NCBI RefSeq assembly: GCF_002873395.1
Contig: NZ_MCUV01000010.1
Location: 1-39,201 of the forward strand
Reading direction: 5' to 3'
Source: Vibrio sp. 10N.286.49.B3
Lineage (GTDB): Bacteria; Pseudomonadota; Gammaproteobacteria; Enterobacterales; Vibrionaceae
DNA length: 39,201 nt
Below are positions 1 to 8,528 of this stretch, one piece after another. A model generated the notes under the pieces. It was not told the DNA's origin and did not search any database. It saw only the letters and a program-made list of their open reading frames with translations. The position numbers were made by a program, and so were the translations under genes. Numbering within the stretch: position 1 is the first letter of the stretch; each line of letters starts with the position of its first letter.

Positions 1-1295
1 TCACCGTCCGTATCAGGCACGATATTTACCACAACATCGGCTTCGGTTGGGCTACTCAGGCTAACCGTAAACTCGGCATCGTCACCTTCATTAACAATAA
101 CAGGATCACTAATCGATAAGGTGGGTTTATCGTTATCGGGGTTATCACCAGGGCCGTTGCCGCCATCAGTGATGGTCGCCTCACCGGTGACGCCCGTCTC
201 ACCGTTGGTGGTAATGCCACCACTTTCAGTAACCACAAGACCAAAGGTTTCATCGCCTTCGTAGACGTCATCCTGTATCGTCTCAACATAAACATTTATT
301 GTTGTAATACCAGCAGGAATAACGACATTGCCTTGGTCATCAACGACTAAAAATATCTCCTCACCTAAATCATCAAAATAACTAGCAGTGATTACTCCTA
401 CATCATCAACTTCTGATGTAAAACCTCCAGAGTGGTCGATAGCTAAATTAAGAGTAATATCTTCTGTTGCTTCATTAGATAAGCTTACATAAAACTGAGC
501 GGTTTGACCTTCATTTACAATGCCTTCAGATTCAATGGAAAGCTCCGGGCTTAAAATGTACCTTGCATCATCGCTACCTTCATCTGACTCATTACCTGCC
601 TTATCGATAATAGTCGCAACAACTTCAACAACATCATCGGGCGCTGGAACTGGGTACTCAAAAGGGACGCCATTGTCTAAGTGTTCTTGAGTTATTGTGG
701 TATTTGGTTGGTCTGAAACAACCAACGTGTCGCCAACCTCAGCAGAGTCTGGCAACTCAACAACAACATTAACTAAACCATCTAATTCATTGCTTGTTAT
801 TACACCATCATTATTTAAATCTTCGACTATTGTTACCGTTGGTGCAGCTGGAGCTTGCTCATCAAGTATTTCTAATATCGTCAGTATTTGTGTTTTAGAT
901 AAACCTAAACTTTCAAACCCTTTTGTCACGAAATCTGTCGAAGCTAGCTTCTCAGTACCGTCTCGTTCAACGGCTCCAGTCACTGTTAGACTTGAGCCTT
1001 GTGATTCGCCTGCAGCAGGTGCATCTTCAGTATTAGCCGTTGGATCATTGCCTTGCTCTATTGCTGCAAATATATCAGCTACATCATCTGTTATATCAAT
1101 AGCCTGATTATCACCTGCGATAAAAGAAACTCTTGTCTCTTCATCAAATGACTTTCCTGTGGGAGCATTAAAGATAACATCACCAGGTTGTAATTGTTCC
1201 CCTGGGTTGACAACTTTTACGTTACCAGTAGAGTCAATGACAATTATTTGCCCTGCAGTAAGCGCTATTTCAGCCATTAAAGTACTAATATTCAT
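1..1295 (-). CDS. Retention-module (LapA-like) giant adhesin, N-terminal part
   Basis: The first 431 residues of a large surface adhesin are visible; the rest lies beyond the left edge. The ATG at 1295 is preceded by a GAGGT ribosome-binding site. Residues 1-90 match the LapA-type N-terminal retention module (starts MNISTLMAEIALTAGQ) that plugs the outer-membrane channel. Residues 91-96, DAPAAG, carry the di-alanine (A94-A95) typical of the site cut by the periplasmic protease LapG. Residues about 150-240 form a bacterial Ig-like repeat (APTVTIVEDLNNDG...), about 250-360 a Calx-beta-like repeat, and from about 390 another repeat of the same kind (VNEGDDAEFTVSL). In the known family such proteins hold cells in biofilms and are exported by a type I system; the TolC-like channel and OmpA lipoprotein genes diverge from it here. 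Secretion and c-di-GMP control are inferred from the family. Total size and C-terminal RTX signal cannot be seen. Confidence 0.88.
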   Translation of the reverse strand, partial: MNISTLMAEIALTAGQIIVIDSTGNVKVVNPGEQLQPGDVIFNAPTGKSFDEETRVSFIAGDNQAIDITDDVADIFAAIEQGNDPTANTEDAPAAGESQGSSLTVTGAVERDGTEKLASTDFVTKGFESLGLSKTQILTILEILDEQAPAAPTVTIVEDLNNDGVITSNELDGLVNVVVELPDSAEVGDTLVVSDQPNTTITQEHLDNGVPFEYPVPAPDDVVEVVATIIDKAGNESDEGSDDARYILSPELSIESEGIVNEGQTAQFYVSLSNEATEDITLNLAIDHSGGFTSEVDDVGVITASYFDDLGEEIFLVVDDQGNVVIPAGITTINVYVETIQDDVYEGDETFGLVVTESGGITTNGETGVTGEATITDGGNGPGDNPDNDKPTLSISDPVIVNEGDDAEFTVSLSSPTEADVVVNIVPDTDG

Positions 1296-1706
1296 ATAAG
1301 TTCTACCTCAAAATTCTCTAACCAACCACACCATCACAGTAGCGTCAAAATAATGTCAGATGCAGATTAACTGTTTATAGTATACACAATAACGAAGCAC
1401 AACAACAATAATGCAATCATTCCCACCCAAAACAGCAATAAAAGGAACACTTTGATTACAAATAATGCTATACATTTAACTAGTGATTATTTTGCTATTG
1501 ATTCAAAGGTAAGAATTGTTCTAAAAACATTCAATTAAGACTGACCTATTACAGATACCACCTATACTTATACATTAAGTTAATGTGTTTACAGAAATGA
1601 TGACCTTACAAGCACTGTCAATTTAATGACTCTTTGAATATTGAATTTATCGCAAAAATCTAACCTTTACATATAGTTTAAAGTTAATTTTGAGAGGAGA
1701 ATAATT
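1296..1706. other. Divergent intergenic region between adhesin and TolC-like gene
   Basis: About 410 bases with no convincing gene. It must hold the promoters of the adhesin (leftward) and of the TolC/OmpA operon (rightward). The sequence is AT-rich. I see ribosome-binding sites at both edges (GAGGT complement near 1305; GAGAGGAG near 1692-1699) but no promoter or operator clear enough to place. Confidence 0.6.
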
Positions 1707-3014
1707 TTGAATTGGAATCGATTGACAACAGTGAGTTGCTTGGTGATGCTTAGTCTACCAGCCTACAGTCAAACTTTAGAGCAAGCCGTTGCCATCACTC
1801 TAGCAACTAACCCTGAACTTAAGAGTGCTTTTAATGAGTACATGAGTAAGCGTTATGATCATGAAGCATCAAGTGGAGCTTATCGGCCAACGATTGATCT
1901 CGATGCAGGATTAGGTTATGAAGATGTTAATGATGCTGATGGGACTTCTGACCCAGATCTATTTCGTAAAGACGCAACGATTTCTTTAAGCCAACTCATA
2001 TGGGATGGCTCTGCGACCCTAAATGATATGGATAGAACAGCAGCAGATGCCGAATCTGTTCGTTATCAATTACTAGCTGATGCTCAAGATAAAGCCCTTG
2101 AAGTTACCAATGTGTATCTTGAATCAGTGAAAGCTTATGAAGTTTTGGCATTGTCTGAAAGCAACCTTGATGTTCACAAAGAGATTTATCGAGACATCAG
2201 AAGGCGTGTGGAATCTGGAATTGGCTCAACAGCGGATATGTCACAGGTTGAGGCTCGTGTAGCTAAAGCTCATGGTAATTTATTAGCTGCTCAAAATAAC
2301 CTTTTCGATGTGCATACGCAATTTACACGACTTGTTGGGCAAACCCCTCAGGGTCTAATTTTCCCAAGAGCTGATCAAGTCGCTTTACCACTAACTGTTG
2401 AGCAAGCAATAGACACGGCTTTTATTGATCACCCTGTTATTAAAATTTCCAAGGCTGATGTTGACTCTGCCAAATTTCAATACCAACAGAGTAAAGGTAA
2501 AAACTACCCTACTATCTCATTTGAAGCTGCGCAAACTTGGCGTGATGATGCTGGAGGGGTCAAAGGTAGTAGCGATGAGTTATCCGCAATGATACGCATG
2601 CGCTATAACCTATATAATGGTGGTACTGATGCCGATCTATCAGAAAGTGCCGCATACCAACTCAATAAAGCCAAAGATCTTCGCGATCGCGCTTACCGTT
2701 CAGTGGAAGAAGGCTTAAAACTATCTTGGAGTGCATTAGACTTAACTGTACAACAAAAAGAGTTTTTATCTGATCACGTTGATGCTGCATCGGACACTGT
2801 TATTGCTTATGGCAAACAATACAAAATTGGTAAGCGTACTCTTCTTGATGTTCTAAATACTGAGAATGAGTTATTTCAAGCACGAAAAGATTATCTTGAT
2901 GCTAAATATGCTGAGCAATACGCAAAATATAGGGTAATGAATGCAACAGGAAGTTTACTTCCTGCTTTAAGAGTTGATATTCCAGAAGAATGGAATCAAG
3001 AGGTGGAGTACTAA
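1707..3014 (+). CDS. TolC-family outer-membrane channel of type I secretion (LapE/AggA-like)
   Basis: 435 residues, starting with TTG at 1707 just after a strong GAGAGGAG ribosome-binding site; the next residues form a signal peptide ending near AYSQ (about residue 22). The rest has the TolC layout: two internally similar halves of long alpha-helices and short beta-strands, rich in Ala, Gln and Glu, with phrases such as LSQLIWDGSATLND and MRMRYNLYNGGTDADLS at the two strand-hairpin positions and GKRTLLDVLNTENELFQAR near the C-terminus, typical of AggA/LapE proteins. It would form the trimeric outer-membrane exit duct. It diverges from the giant adhesin and is followed one base later by the OmpA lipoprotein gene, so it most likely exports and anchors that adhesin. 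The inner-membrane ABC protein and fusion protein are not in this window. Confidence 0.88.
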   Translation: MNWNRLTTVSCLVMLSLPAYSQTLEQAVAITLATNPELKSAFNEYMSKRYDHEASSGAYRPTIDLDAGLGYEDVNDADGTSDPDLFRKDATISLSQLIWDGSATLNDMDRTAADAESVRYQLLADAQDKALEVTNVYLESVKAYEVLALSESNLDVHKEIYRDIRRRVESGIGSTADMSQVEARVAKAHGNLLAAQNNLFDVHTQFTRLVGQTPQGLIFPRADQVALPLTVEQAIDTAFIDHPVIKISKADVDSAKFQYQQSKGKNYPTISFEAAQTWRDDAGGVKGSSDELSAMIRMRYNLYNGGTDADLSESAAYQLNKAKDLRDRAYRSVEEGLKLSWSALDLTVQQKEFLSDHVDAASDTVIAYGKQYKIGKRTLLDVLNTENELFQARKDYLDAKYAEQYAKYRVMNATGSLLPALRVDIPEEWNQEVEY

Positions 3015-3015
3015 T

Positions 3016-3633
3016 ATGTTTAAAAATCTAATCCCTCTGTTTATTACCGTCAGTCTAGCTGCATGTTCACATATAGATAACAAAGATGGTGAATATGAGT
3101 ACATTGATACACCCGTTGCTAATCAGCAAGATGATTTACAAGATGATGACCGTGACGGTGTTATTAATGCTCGTGATTTATGTCCTGGTACTCCATCAAC
3201 AGCTGAACTTGACAATGACGGTTGTGGAGAATATGTAAAATCCTCAGAAAAAATGCAATTGCATATCTTATTTGCTAATGATTCAACAGTCATAAACCAA
3301 GCATTTACTGATCAAATACGTCAAATGTCTGAGTTTTTAAAAGCGTATCCAACAACGTCTATCGAATTACAAGGCTATGCTAGTAAAACTGGCCCTTCAG
3401 ATCATAACCTTTATCTATCAAAAGAACGTGCTGCGAACGTGAGCAATATGCTACTAAGCTATGGTATCGCTTCATCTAGAGTAAAAACCATCGGGTTTGG
3501 TGATACTCGACCTGGCGAAAAAGGAACCGATGAAATCAGCCATGCGCTAAACCGTAAAGTAGTCGCGACGGTGATAGGTTTCAGTGGAAAAGTCAAAGAT
3601 GAGTGGACCATTTTCACGAAAATCAAAAAATAA
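3016..3633 (+). CDS. OmpA-family peptidoglycan-binding lipoprotein
   Basis: 205 residues. I choose the ATG at 3016, one base after the TolC-like stop and behind a GAGGTGGAG ribosome-binding site; an upstream in-frame ATG at 2974 would overlap the previous gene and bury the signal. The start MFKNLIPLFITVSLAAC is a lipoprotein signal with lipobox LAAC, Cys17. Residues about 40-70 contain a thrombospondin-type-3-like acidic Ca-binding stretch (DDDRDGVINARDLCPGTP). Residues about 80-190 are an OmpA C-terminal domain that binds peptidoglycan (LHILFANDSTVI, then SIELQGYASKTG, and SKERAANVSNMLLSYGI). The gene is co-transcribed with the TolC-like channel. OmpA-like lipoproteins often sit in adhesin-export loci, where they may fix the channel or adhesin to the wall; that role is inferred. 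Confidence 0.88.
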   Translation: MFKNLIPLFITVSLAACSHIDNKDGEYEYIDTPVANQQDDLQDDDRDGVINARDLCPGTPSTAELDNDGCGEYVKSSEKMQLHILFANDSTVINQAFTDQIRQMSEFLKAYPTTSIELQGYASKTGPSDHNLYLSKERAANVSNMLLSYGIASSRVKTIGFGDTRPGEKGTDEISHALNRKVVATVIGFSGKVKDEWTIFTKIKK

Positions 3634-3650
3634 TACTTAGTTATTAATAT

Positions 3651-3689
3651 AAAGCGTATAATTCTAACAATAATTATGCGCTTTTTTTT
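3651..3689 (+). terminator. Rho-independent terminator of the TolC/OmpA operon
   Basis: Inverted repeat AAAGCG.ATAATT / AATTAT.CGCTTT with a short loop, followed by a run of eight T on the plus strand. Confidence 0.8.
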
Positions 3690-3756
3690 AAATTTTCGTG
3701 TGCAACTTTTCGTAAAATGATACTCTACCTAAGTCTAATCTATTGAGAAATATACC

Positions 3757-4107
3757 ATGAGCAAATTAACTGCCGATATTCAAGCTAACTTAGAACTTTT
3801 CATTACAGACTCTGTTGCCAATAAATTGGTTTGGGGACTTCGCAATGAAGAAGGTTGGCTTGCATGTGATTCTACAGAATTTGAAAACAGCGAAGTAATG
3901 CCTTTTTGGTCATCAAAAGAAGACGCTATGACTCATAATGTTGAAGAGTGGGCTGATTTTGAAGTACTTGAGATCCCTCTTGATATTTTTGTTGAAGATT
4001 GGCTATTAACTCTTTCTGAGGATGGTGTTTTAGTCGGTATTAACTGGAACCAAAGCCTTGAAGGTAAAGAGCTAGAGCCAAGTGAACTAGCAAAACTATA
4101 CCTATAA
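3757..4107 (+). CDS. DUF2750 domain-containing protein
   Basis: 116 residues, cytoplasmic, strongly acidic, no signal or membrane segment. The sequence follows the DUF2750 pattern: a central VWGLRNEEGWLACDS strand-turn-strand, then MPFWSSKEDAM, a stretch around ILEIPLDIFVEDWL (here VLEIPLDIFVEDWL), and an end with LSEDGVLVGINWN. The function of this family is not known; related proteins are widespread as single genes in gammaproteobacteria and resemble immunity/SUKH-like small folds only loosely. It stands alone between two hairpin terminators, so it is probably transcribed from its own promoter in the 120 bases upstream. Confidence 0.8.
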   Translation: MSKLTADIQANLELFITDSVANKLVWGLRNEEGWLACDSTEFENSEVMPFWSSKEDAMTHNVEEWADFEVLEIPLDIFVEDWLLTLSEDGVLVGINWNQSLEGKELEPSELAKLYL

Positions 4108-4131
4108 TAAGCCGTTAAGTTCTCGTTATAG

Positions 4132-4162
4132 TAGTGCGCTTTAATTTATTTATTGCGCACTA
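4132..4162. terminator. Hairpin between convergent DUF2750 and queC
   Basis: Perfect 8-bp stem TAGTGCGC/GCGCACTA around a 15-base AT loop, followed on the plus strand by a T-rich ATATTTTATT. It probably ends the DUF2750 transcript and may also stop queC transcripts. Confidence 0.6.
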
Positions 4163-4194
4163 TATTTTATTCAGTATTTAACCAGAACCACTGC

Positions 4195-4881
4195 TTATTT
4201 CTGCTTTGCTTTTAAGTCTGCCATAATACTTTCTTTATCATTCAAATAATCAGCTAACCCTACCTTGCGTAATTCACAAGCAGGACAATCACCACAACCA
4301 CTGCCAATAATGCCATTGTAACAAGTTAATGTTTGTTCCTTGACTAACTCTAATGCATTGTATTGATCAGCTAATGCCCATGTTTCTGCTTTATTTAACC
4401 ACATTAATGGCGTTTCAATAGTAAATGTACGATCCATACCTTTTACCAAAGCACTATTCATTGTCTCAACAAAATCATTACGACAATCAGGGTAACCTGA
4501 GAAATCCGTTTCACAAACACCGGTAATCACGCTTTGTGCGCCAATTTGGTACGCATAAATACCAGCAAGAGTTAAAAACAATATATTTCTTCCTGGGACA
4601 AATGAGTTCGGTAAACCATTATCTTGTAACTCATGGGATACCGCAATATCATCTCTTGTTAGTGAACTAATGGCTAATTCATTTAAAAGACTAACATCCA
4701 TAACCTTATGTGCTGTAACGCCTAATTTTTTGGCAAGCTTTTGTGCAACTTCAATTTCTAAACTATGACGCTGACCATAGTCAAAAGTAATCGCATGTAC
4801 TTCATCATACTCCTGTAAAGCTTTAACTAAACATGTTGTTGAATCCTGTCCACCACTAAAGACCACTACTGCTTTTTTCAT
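4195..4881 (-). CDS. queC: 7-cyano-7-deazaguanine synthase QueC
   Basis: 228 residues, near the 231 of the E. coli enzyme. QueC converts 7-carboxy-7-deazaguanine to preQ0 with ATP and ammonia, in the cytoplasm, on the path to queuosine in tRNA. Visible marks: the ATP-pyrophosphatase loop SGGQDS at residues 9-14, a conserved DYGQRH around 34-39, GRNILFL near 108, and the zinc-binding cysteines C187, C196, C199 and C202 (CxxxxxxxxCxxCxxC). All are intact. It is transcribed alone, divergent from the HAD phosphatase gene. No preQ1 riboswitch is visible in the 135-base upstream gap. Confidence 0.96.
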   Translation of the reverse strand: MKKAVVVFSGGQDSTTCLVKALQEYDEVHAITFDYGQRHSLEIEVAQKLAKKLGVTAHKVMDVSLLNELAISSLTRDDIAVSHELQDNGLPNSFVPGRNILFLTLAGIYAYQIGAQSVITGVCETDFSGYPDCRNDFVETMNSALVKGMDRTFTIETPLMWLNKAETWALADQYNALELVKEQTLTCYNGIIGSGCGDCPACELRKVGLADYLNDKESIMADLKAKQK

Positions 4882-5016
4882 TTTAAGCCCTGCACTATAA
4901 AGTTTATTACTATTCCAAAAATGCTATCAATTATACGTTGATTGATTTAAATCACTAGTAACTGTCATGAAGTTTAAATATGCTTAAAGTTAACTTTTAT
5001 TCTTTTTAGGTAAATC

Positions 5017-5826
5017 ATGTACAAACTCATTGCACTGGATATGGACGGTACCCTTCTTACTAGTCAAAAAAACATCTCTGCACCAACCAAAGAAGCGATT
5101 AAAAAAGCAAAGGAACTTGGTGTTACTGTTGTTTTAGCATCTGGTCGACCACTAGAAGGCATGCAAAGCAAACTGGATGAGCTCAATATTAACACGGACC
5201 AAGACTTCGTACTTTACTACAATGGCTCAATGGTTAAGAACGTCGCGACTGATGAGATCATTCACTCAAAGATCACTGATGGTAAAGCAGCAAAAAAAAT
5301 AGCACAACTCGCTGATAAACTCGATGTCAATGTACATGCTTTTAGTCAAGTACATGGCTTAATTACACCTAAAAATAGTGAATACACAGAGTTAGAGGCA
5401 AAAATTAACGGGCTTACTATCAAAGAATTTGACTTTTCAACGCTTGAAGATGACCACCCTATTATCAAAACGATGATCGTAGCAAAGCCTGAACGCTTAA
5501 CTCAGGCACTTTCGTCGATACCAGCTGAGTTTTATCAACAATTTACAATAGTACAAAGTGCTCCATTCTTTTTAGAGTTCCTTAACACTGAAAGTAATAA
5601 AGGTGTTGGTATTAAAGCGATCGCAGAGCATTTAGGTATAAAGCAAGAAGAAGTGATATGTGTTGGTGATGCCGAGAATGACCATCATATGTTGAAATAC
5701 GCTGGATTAAGCATTGCTATGGATAATGCAACAGCAGAAACAAAAGCTATCGCTGATCATATCACCACCAGCAATGATGACCATGGTGTAGCAAGAGCAA
5801 TAGAACAATTTATCTTAACTGTATAA
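5017..5826 (+). CDS. yidA: Cof-type HAD-IIB sugar phosphatase, YidA-like
   Basis: 269 residues, the same size as E. coli YidA (270). HAD phosphatases of this group remove phosphate from sugar phosphates in the cytoplasm through an aspartyl-phosphate intermediate. Motif I DMDGT gives the nucleophile D8 and the acid/base D10; motif II is VLASGRP near 41-46; motif III Lys lies in the NKGVGIKAI stretch near 192-200; motif IV is GDAENDHHML near 215-224. The middle part (about residues 85-185) is the C2B cap that sets substrate choice. The gene stands alone, with queC divergent and a strong hairpin behind it. Assignment to YidA rather than a sister Cof protein rests on length and overall similarity. 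Confidence 0.85.
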   Translation: MYKLIALDMDGTLLTSQKNISAPTKEAIKKAKELGVTVVLASGRPLEGMQSKLDELNINTDQDFVLYYNGSMVKNVATDEIIHSKITDGKAAKKIAQLADKLDVNVHAFSQVHGLITPKNSEYTELEAKINGLTIKEFDFSTLEDDHPIIKTMIVAKPERLTQALSSIPAEFYQQFTIVQSAPFFLEFLNTESNKGVGIKAIAEHLGIKQEEVICVGDAENDHHMLKYAGLSIAMDNATAETKAIADHITTSNDDHGVARAIEQFILTV

Positions 5827-5839
5827 TACCTGTTTTTAG

Positions 5840-5883
5840 CGAATTACTCCCTATTCCCGGCTAAGCGACTAGGGAGTGATTCG
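5840..5883. terminator. Strong hairpin between convergent yidA and Nudix gene
   Basis: Perfect 14-bp stem CGAATTACTCCCTA / TAGGGAGTGATTCG allowing one G-U-type mismatch at the centre, 16-base loop. Neither strand has a good T run, so it may act as a bidirectional stop or a 3' stabiliser. Confidence 0.55.
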
Positions 5884-5895
5884 TTCTATAGAGTT

Positions 5896-7350
5896 CTACT
5901 TACTTTTTCTAAACGGTATAAAGAATAGCATCATAGCAATCAGCAACGCAGGGTATCTTGCTACTTCAATCATTGCCGAGTAATAACTACTATAGCTATA
6001 CGTTAAATGTAATTTATCTAAGCTACTAAAAACAATAATCAACAGTAAACCAATAAAAGCGGATTTAAACGAAAGCTTTCGTTCACCAGACAACCATTTT
6101 TTCGGGATAAATAAGCGTAAGGTTAACAATGCACAAACTGCAAACAATTGAGCAAAAACAACCTGCCAGAATATACAAAATAATGCGAGCGTAATAGCTG
6201 ATAGTGCAAGCCATGTCGATTTAGCAGAGATCAAAATATCAACATCAAGCGATTTTTTATTTTCTAAACGTTGCAGATGCCAAACCACTAAGTAGCCTAT
6301 AACTCCCCCGACTATGCCATCACTAAGAAAAGCCATACCAGCATAATACTGAGCGATAAGGATCCATACAATAATGAAACCACTCACCATATGATACTTG
6401 CGATAGTACCTAGGATATATTGCTTGCTTGAAAACCATAATACTACTAACCCAAAGACCTAATGCAAGGTTAGGGAAACTAAAACCGACATCATTAAATG
6501 ATTGAAGCTGCGGTATATAAGCGTAAGGTGGTGCATAACTGAAACCTTGCCTTGCCACTAAAATAAGCAAAGTTGTCGTTATAAGAGTAAATATAAAGCG
6601 ATTAAAGACGGCTTTTTTTGCACATGAAAGTAAGACTGGTAACAGTAAAACCAATGCCCATGGCTGAACTAATACGTCACCCTGTAACAAGGATTGTTCG
6701 AAAAAAGGCGCCAATGATTCCAACTGCAACTTAAGCCATAATAACCCATTAAGCTCATGTTGATGAATAATAGGAGCCGCTAACTTTAAATCATCGACAT
6801 AGACGCTAGCTTGATTTGTTGCGCCTAAATACAGTGCTGTAATACCTTGCCACTGCTCAGGAAAGCGATACTGCTCAGAAGTCATTTTATCTGGAGAGAT
6901 AAGCATTGCAGAGTTTGTTTCAATACCATAATGAGGGGCAAACCAAACCGGTAAAACCGAACCACCCGCTGGATTCTCAAATTGGAAAGCGACAATTTCT
7001 GAATCAGATTGGCAATCATAAATTACCGCGGTATCTGTGTACCCTAACTTTTTCACAGCGGTAACAACTAGCCCAGCTTCTTCCCACGCCTCTCGCTCTG
7101 CAGCACGAAAAGGTTCTTCACCAGCATCAATAAGACCGCCAGGTAATGACAGCCTTTTTGTCACCTTTTCATTTACTAACAATAGCTTATCATCAGCACG
7201 AATTAGACATAAAGCACCATTAACCTCCTTACTGATAGCAAGAGAATTGGCATAGCTTGTGATAGGTACTAGAATCGCTAAAAAACTAAGAAATATCGAT
7301 AATACACCTGCTTTATTTTCAAAAGAGAAACAACTTTCCACTGAATACAT
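5896..7350 (-). CDS. Membrane Nudix hydrolase with PAP2-like C-terminal domain
   Basis: 484 residues. The N-terminus has a hydrophobic segment ending in ITSYANS (about residues 15-35), which looks like a signal peptide or anchor. Residues about 42-165 hold a Nudix domain with a perfect Nudix box: G, then E after five residues, then REAWEEAGL, so Mg-dependent cleavage of a nucleoside-diphosphate-X-type substrate is possible. Residues about 225-480 carry several membrane helices. The part SFPNLALG ... QYYAGMAFLSDGIVGG lines up with PAP2 phosphatase motifs (PSGH and SRxxxGxHxxSD), but the SGH and the second His are missing, so this half is probably not a working phosphatase. The gene starts two bases after the GNAT stop, giving a translationally coupled pair (TAAGGATG). 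Related bifunctional Nudix/PAP2 proteins are known in Vibrionaceae. Substrate unknown. Confidence 0.8.
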   Translation of the reverse strand: MYSVESCFSFENKAGVLSIFLSFLAILVPITSYANSLAISKEVNGALCLIRADDKLLLVNEKVTKRLSLPGGLIDAGEEPFRAAEREAWEEAGLVVTAVKKLGYTDTAVIYDCQSDSEIVAFQFENPAGGSVLPVWFAPHYGIETNSAMLISPDKMTSEQYRFPEQWQGITALYLGATNQASVYVDDLKLAAPIIHQHELNGLLWLKLQLESLAPFFEQSLLQGDVLVQPWALVLLLPVLLSCAKKAVFNRFIFTLITTTLLILVARQGFSYAPPYAYIPQLQSFNDVGFSFPNLALGLWVSSIMVFKQAIYPRYYRKYHMVSGFIIVWILIAQYYAGMAFLSDGIVGGVIGYLVVWHLQRLENKKSLDVDILISAKSTWLALSAITLALFCIFWQVVFAQLFAVCALLTLRLFIPKKWLSGERKLSFKSAFIGLLLIIVFSSLDKLHLTYSYSSYYSAMIEVARYPALLIAMMLFFIPFRKSK

Positions 7351-7352
7351 CC

Positions 7353-7850
7353 TTATGATTTTAATTGCTTTCGTAACCAGTGGATATGATTGTTAAAGCC
7401 CATTTTATTATAAAAAGACTGTGCTGGACTATTGAACTCCCAAACCTCAACAAATACCTGCTTTACACCATATAACATAAAGGTCGTTTCTATTTTATCA
7501 AATAAAGATTTTGCAATATCCGCATGTCGGTATTCAGGTACGATATACAACTCATCAATGCTTCCCATAAATACCGGCTTACTCACTGAAGAAATTAGTT
7601 CACAAAAATGACCCGTTATAAACCCTATGATAACTTGGTTACTTTTAGCGACATAAACCAAACACTCTGGATCATCTAAATATCGAGCTATACTTTTTTC
7701 CTCTTGCACCTCTTCCGCTGTTTTAAAATGCTCGGGTTCAGCTAGATGATGGTGGTGATGCAAATCAAACATAAGTTCGTTTAGCTTTTCTAAATCTTCA
7801 TAGTTTGCTGAAACAACTTCGATATTGGATTGCGGAACTAACGCATTCAT
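7353..7850 (-). CDS. GNAT-family N-acetyltransferase
   Basis: 165 residues from the ATG at 7850; a TTG five codons upstream (7865) is an alternative but has no ribosome-binding site. The GNAT fold is visible: the acetyl-CoA-binding loop region DELYIVPEYRHADIAKSLFDKIE (motif A, usual Q/RxxGxG/A here EYRHADIA, a less common form), and the C-terminal SPAQSFYNKMGF (motif B). A natural run of five histidines (LHHHHHLAEPEHF) sits near residue 35 and could bind metal. Substrate cannot be told. It is the first gene of a two-gene operon with the membrane Nudix protein. Confidence 0.85.
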   Translation of the reverse strand: MNALVPQSNIEVVSANYEDLEKLNELMFDLHHHHHLAEPEHFKTAEEVQEEKSIARYLDDPECLVYVAKSNQVIIGFITGHFCELISSVSKPVFMGSIDELYIVPEYRHADIAKSLFDKIETTFMLYGVKQVFVEVWEFNSPAQSFYNKMGFNNHIHWLRKQLKS

Positions 7851-8273
7851 AATACAAAAACTCAATCGGATAGAATTACAAAGTAGCTTAACATGCGACT
7901 CAACTCTAAAGGGACTGATAATGAGAAAAAATTTAGCTGTCCAAATAAGCAGTGTTAACTCAGCCTAACAACGACATAACTGCCACTATCGATAGCTAAA
8001 ACTGGAATTAACAATCAGTTTACACGCATAAAAATTTCCAAATAGACAATATGAATCCATGAGCATTCGTAATCATGATCAATATCAAGTTAATTTCATA
8101 CTTTTTTTAGATTTAGCACCTAAAAGTTGGGTATAATAACCACAGATAGATTAATAAATAAACAAACTGTAATTTTAATACCACAATATAAGACATACAA
8201 AAAAGTGACTATTTATGCAGTTTAATTTTTCTCATTTAATATTTCTAATAACATTGTCAGAAGGATATGTACA
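7851..8273. other. AT-rich intergenic region
   Basis: About 420 bases without a supported gene. It holds the promoter side of the GNAT/Nudix operon (leftward) and a good -10 hexamer TATAAT at 8132-8137 that could drive the small ORF at 8274. I see no clear -35 box with it. A 16-codon ORF at 7921 is too short to support. Confidence 0.5.
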
Positions 8274-8501
8274 ATGAAACGCGATTACTTTGGCATTTGT
8301 ATTACAAGAGCAATGCTGCTTGAAAATATAAAATCGACTTTTACTCACGTTAGGGCTTACGAAAAAAACACTCTTGAACCTCTTGATCTAAAAGTGCTAC
8401 TTGCTTTCCCCCAGATGTCAGGACATGAGCTGCTTAATACTATGCAGGGATCGCATCAGTTAATTTGGCGTGCATCTCACCATTGCCCATCATTCAGTTA
8501 G
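8274..8501 (+). CDS. Small hypothetical protein (75 residues)
   Basis: ATG preceded by an AGAAGGAT ribosome-binding site eight bases upstream, and the ORF is followed 28 bases later by a clear hairpin, so it looks like a complete small transcription unit. The protein (MKRDYFGICITRAMLLENI...) has no signal peptide, no membrane helix and no motif I recognise; it carries scattered His and Cys near the end (RASHHCPSFS). It lies 180 bases upstream of the TolC/HlyD/ABC-2 operon in the same direction. It could be a true small protein, a leader, or a small RNA with a chance ORF. Evidence is the ribosome-binding site and layout only. Confidence 0.4.
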   Translation: MKRDYFGICITRAMLLENIKSTFTHVRAYEKNTLEPLDLKVLLAFPQMSGHELLNTMQGSHQLIWRASHHCPSFS

Positions 8502-8528
8502 CCCGCACTCAATTTACTTTTCTTAGTT

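Noticed and set aside
697..1107. 136-codon plus-strand ORF
   Set aside because: Lies antisense within the adhesin gene, whose frame gives a clear retention module and Ig-like repeat; no ribosome-binding site and no recognisable protein.
4882..5016. Possible preQ1 riboswitch before queC
   Set aside because: No preQ1 aptamer core (C-rich loop and AAAAAACTA-like tail) can be found in the gap.
7921..7968. 16-codon ORF with an AAAGGGA-like site
   Set aside because: Too short, no family, and the region is otherwise AT-rich spacer.
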